Source of the DNA: Winogradskyella algicola
GTDB taxonomy: Bacteria; Bacteroidota; Bacteroidia; Flavobacteriales; Flavobacteriaceae
Reading direction: 5' to 3'
DNA length: 64,000 bases
Assembly: GCF_005869935.1 (NCBI RefSeq)
Contig: NZ_SZQF01000009.1
Location: 121,942 to 185,941, forward strand
Shown here: positions 63,917 through 64,000 of the stretch, in pieces
How positions within the stretch are numbered: position 1 is the first letter of the stretch
Layout: every line of letters begins with the position of its first letter
Translations under genes and position numbers: made by a program
The notes under the pieces: generated by a model
Told to the model about the DNA's origin: nothing
What the model saw: the letters and a program-made list of their open reading frames with translations, nothing else
The model's database searches: none

Positions 63917-64000
63917 AGGCGGCGACCTACTCTTCCACAAGTGCAGTACCATCGGCGCAAACGGGCTTAACTTCTCTGTTCGGAAAGGTAAGAGGTGAGC
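63917..64000 (-). rRNA. rrf: 5S ribosomal RNA, 3' part (gene runs off the right edge)
   Basis: On the plus strand the sequence starts GGCGGCGACCTACTCT and continues with GCAGTACCATCGGCGC and AACGGGCTTAACTTCTCTG, the reverse complement of bacterial 5S rRNA. About 84 nt are present, and the 5' end is beyond the window. The 16S/23S genes presumably lie further right. Confidence 0.95.

Overview
The window is chromosomal DNA from a member of the Bacteroidota, almost certainly the family Flavobacteriaceae and probably a marine one. The reasons are AT-rich sequence, TAnnTTTG-type -7 promoter boxes, type IX secretion (T9SS) genes porU and porV beside the gliding gene gldJ, secreted proteins with C-terminal T9SS sorting domains, a fused hypoxanthine phosphoribosyltransferase/adenylate kinase, and the porU-porV-cdd-pdhA-pdhC gene order. 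No phage, plasmid, insertion sequence or CRISPR array was found. The sequence is core genome with a few accessory modules.

Layout. 1-3.3 kb: the end of an alpha-2-macroglobulin-like gene, a convergent gap packed with three kinds of short palindromic repeat, then an SDR oxidoreductase and a DUF4136 lipoprotein. 3.4-8.5 kb: a K+ channel, obgE, a four-helix-bundle gene framed by octamer repeats, and hpt-adk divergent from purKE. 8.7-16.7 kb: an M3 peptidase, a membrane-anchored LAS-type peptidase candidate, a T9SS cargo protein, a GbsR/MarR regulator with two matching palindromes controlling a membrane/desaturase/methyltransferase operon, an ECF sigma factor with a small partner, and a UbiA-like membrane protein. 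16.8-22.4 kb: gcvP and a KASIII-like/methyltransferase/glycosyltransferase cluster. 22.4-29.7 kb: a secreted nuclease and PafA phosphatase, an MlaEF pair, DUF389, manC and a SprT-like protein. 29.7-39.4 kb: a 1341-residue vanadium haloperoxidase fusion, HAD, SDR, M28 peptidase, pdhC, pdhA and cdd. 39.5-48.2 kb: porV, porU, gldJ, murF and two tRNA-Val genes. 48.4-52.9 kb: an uncharacterised membrane protein facing an Hsp70/GrpE-like pair. 53-64 kb: folC, tonB-exbD-exbB, nhaD, an amino-acid dehydrogenase, anmK, an acyl-CoA dehydrogenase, a Pif1-HRDC-HTH helicase and the 3' end of a 5S rRNA gene.

How the genes work together. PorU and PorV process and attach proteins that carry T9SS sorting domains; two such cargo proteins, including the haloperoxidase fusion, are encoded here. 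GldJ links the same envelope machine to gliding. hpt-adk (salvage) and purKE (de novo synthesis) share an intergenic region. PafA and the secreted nuclease form a likely extracellular phosphorus-scavenging operon. The most intriguing accessory modules are the Hsp70/mini-GrpE/membrane-protein locus, the GbsR-controlled lipid operon with paired operators, the haloperoxidase fusion, and the octamer-framed four-helix-bundle gene. All family assignments come from motifs read in the translated sequence; no database search was run.
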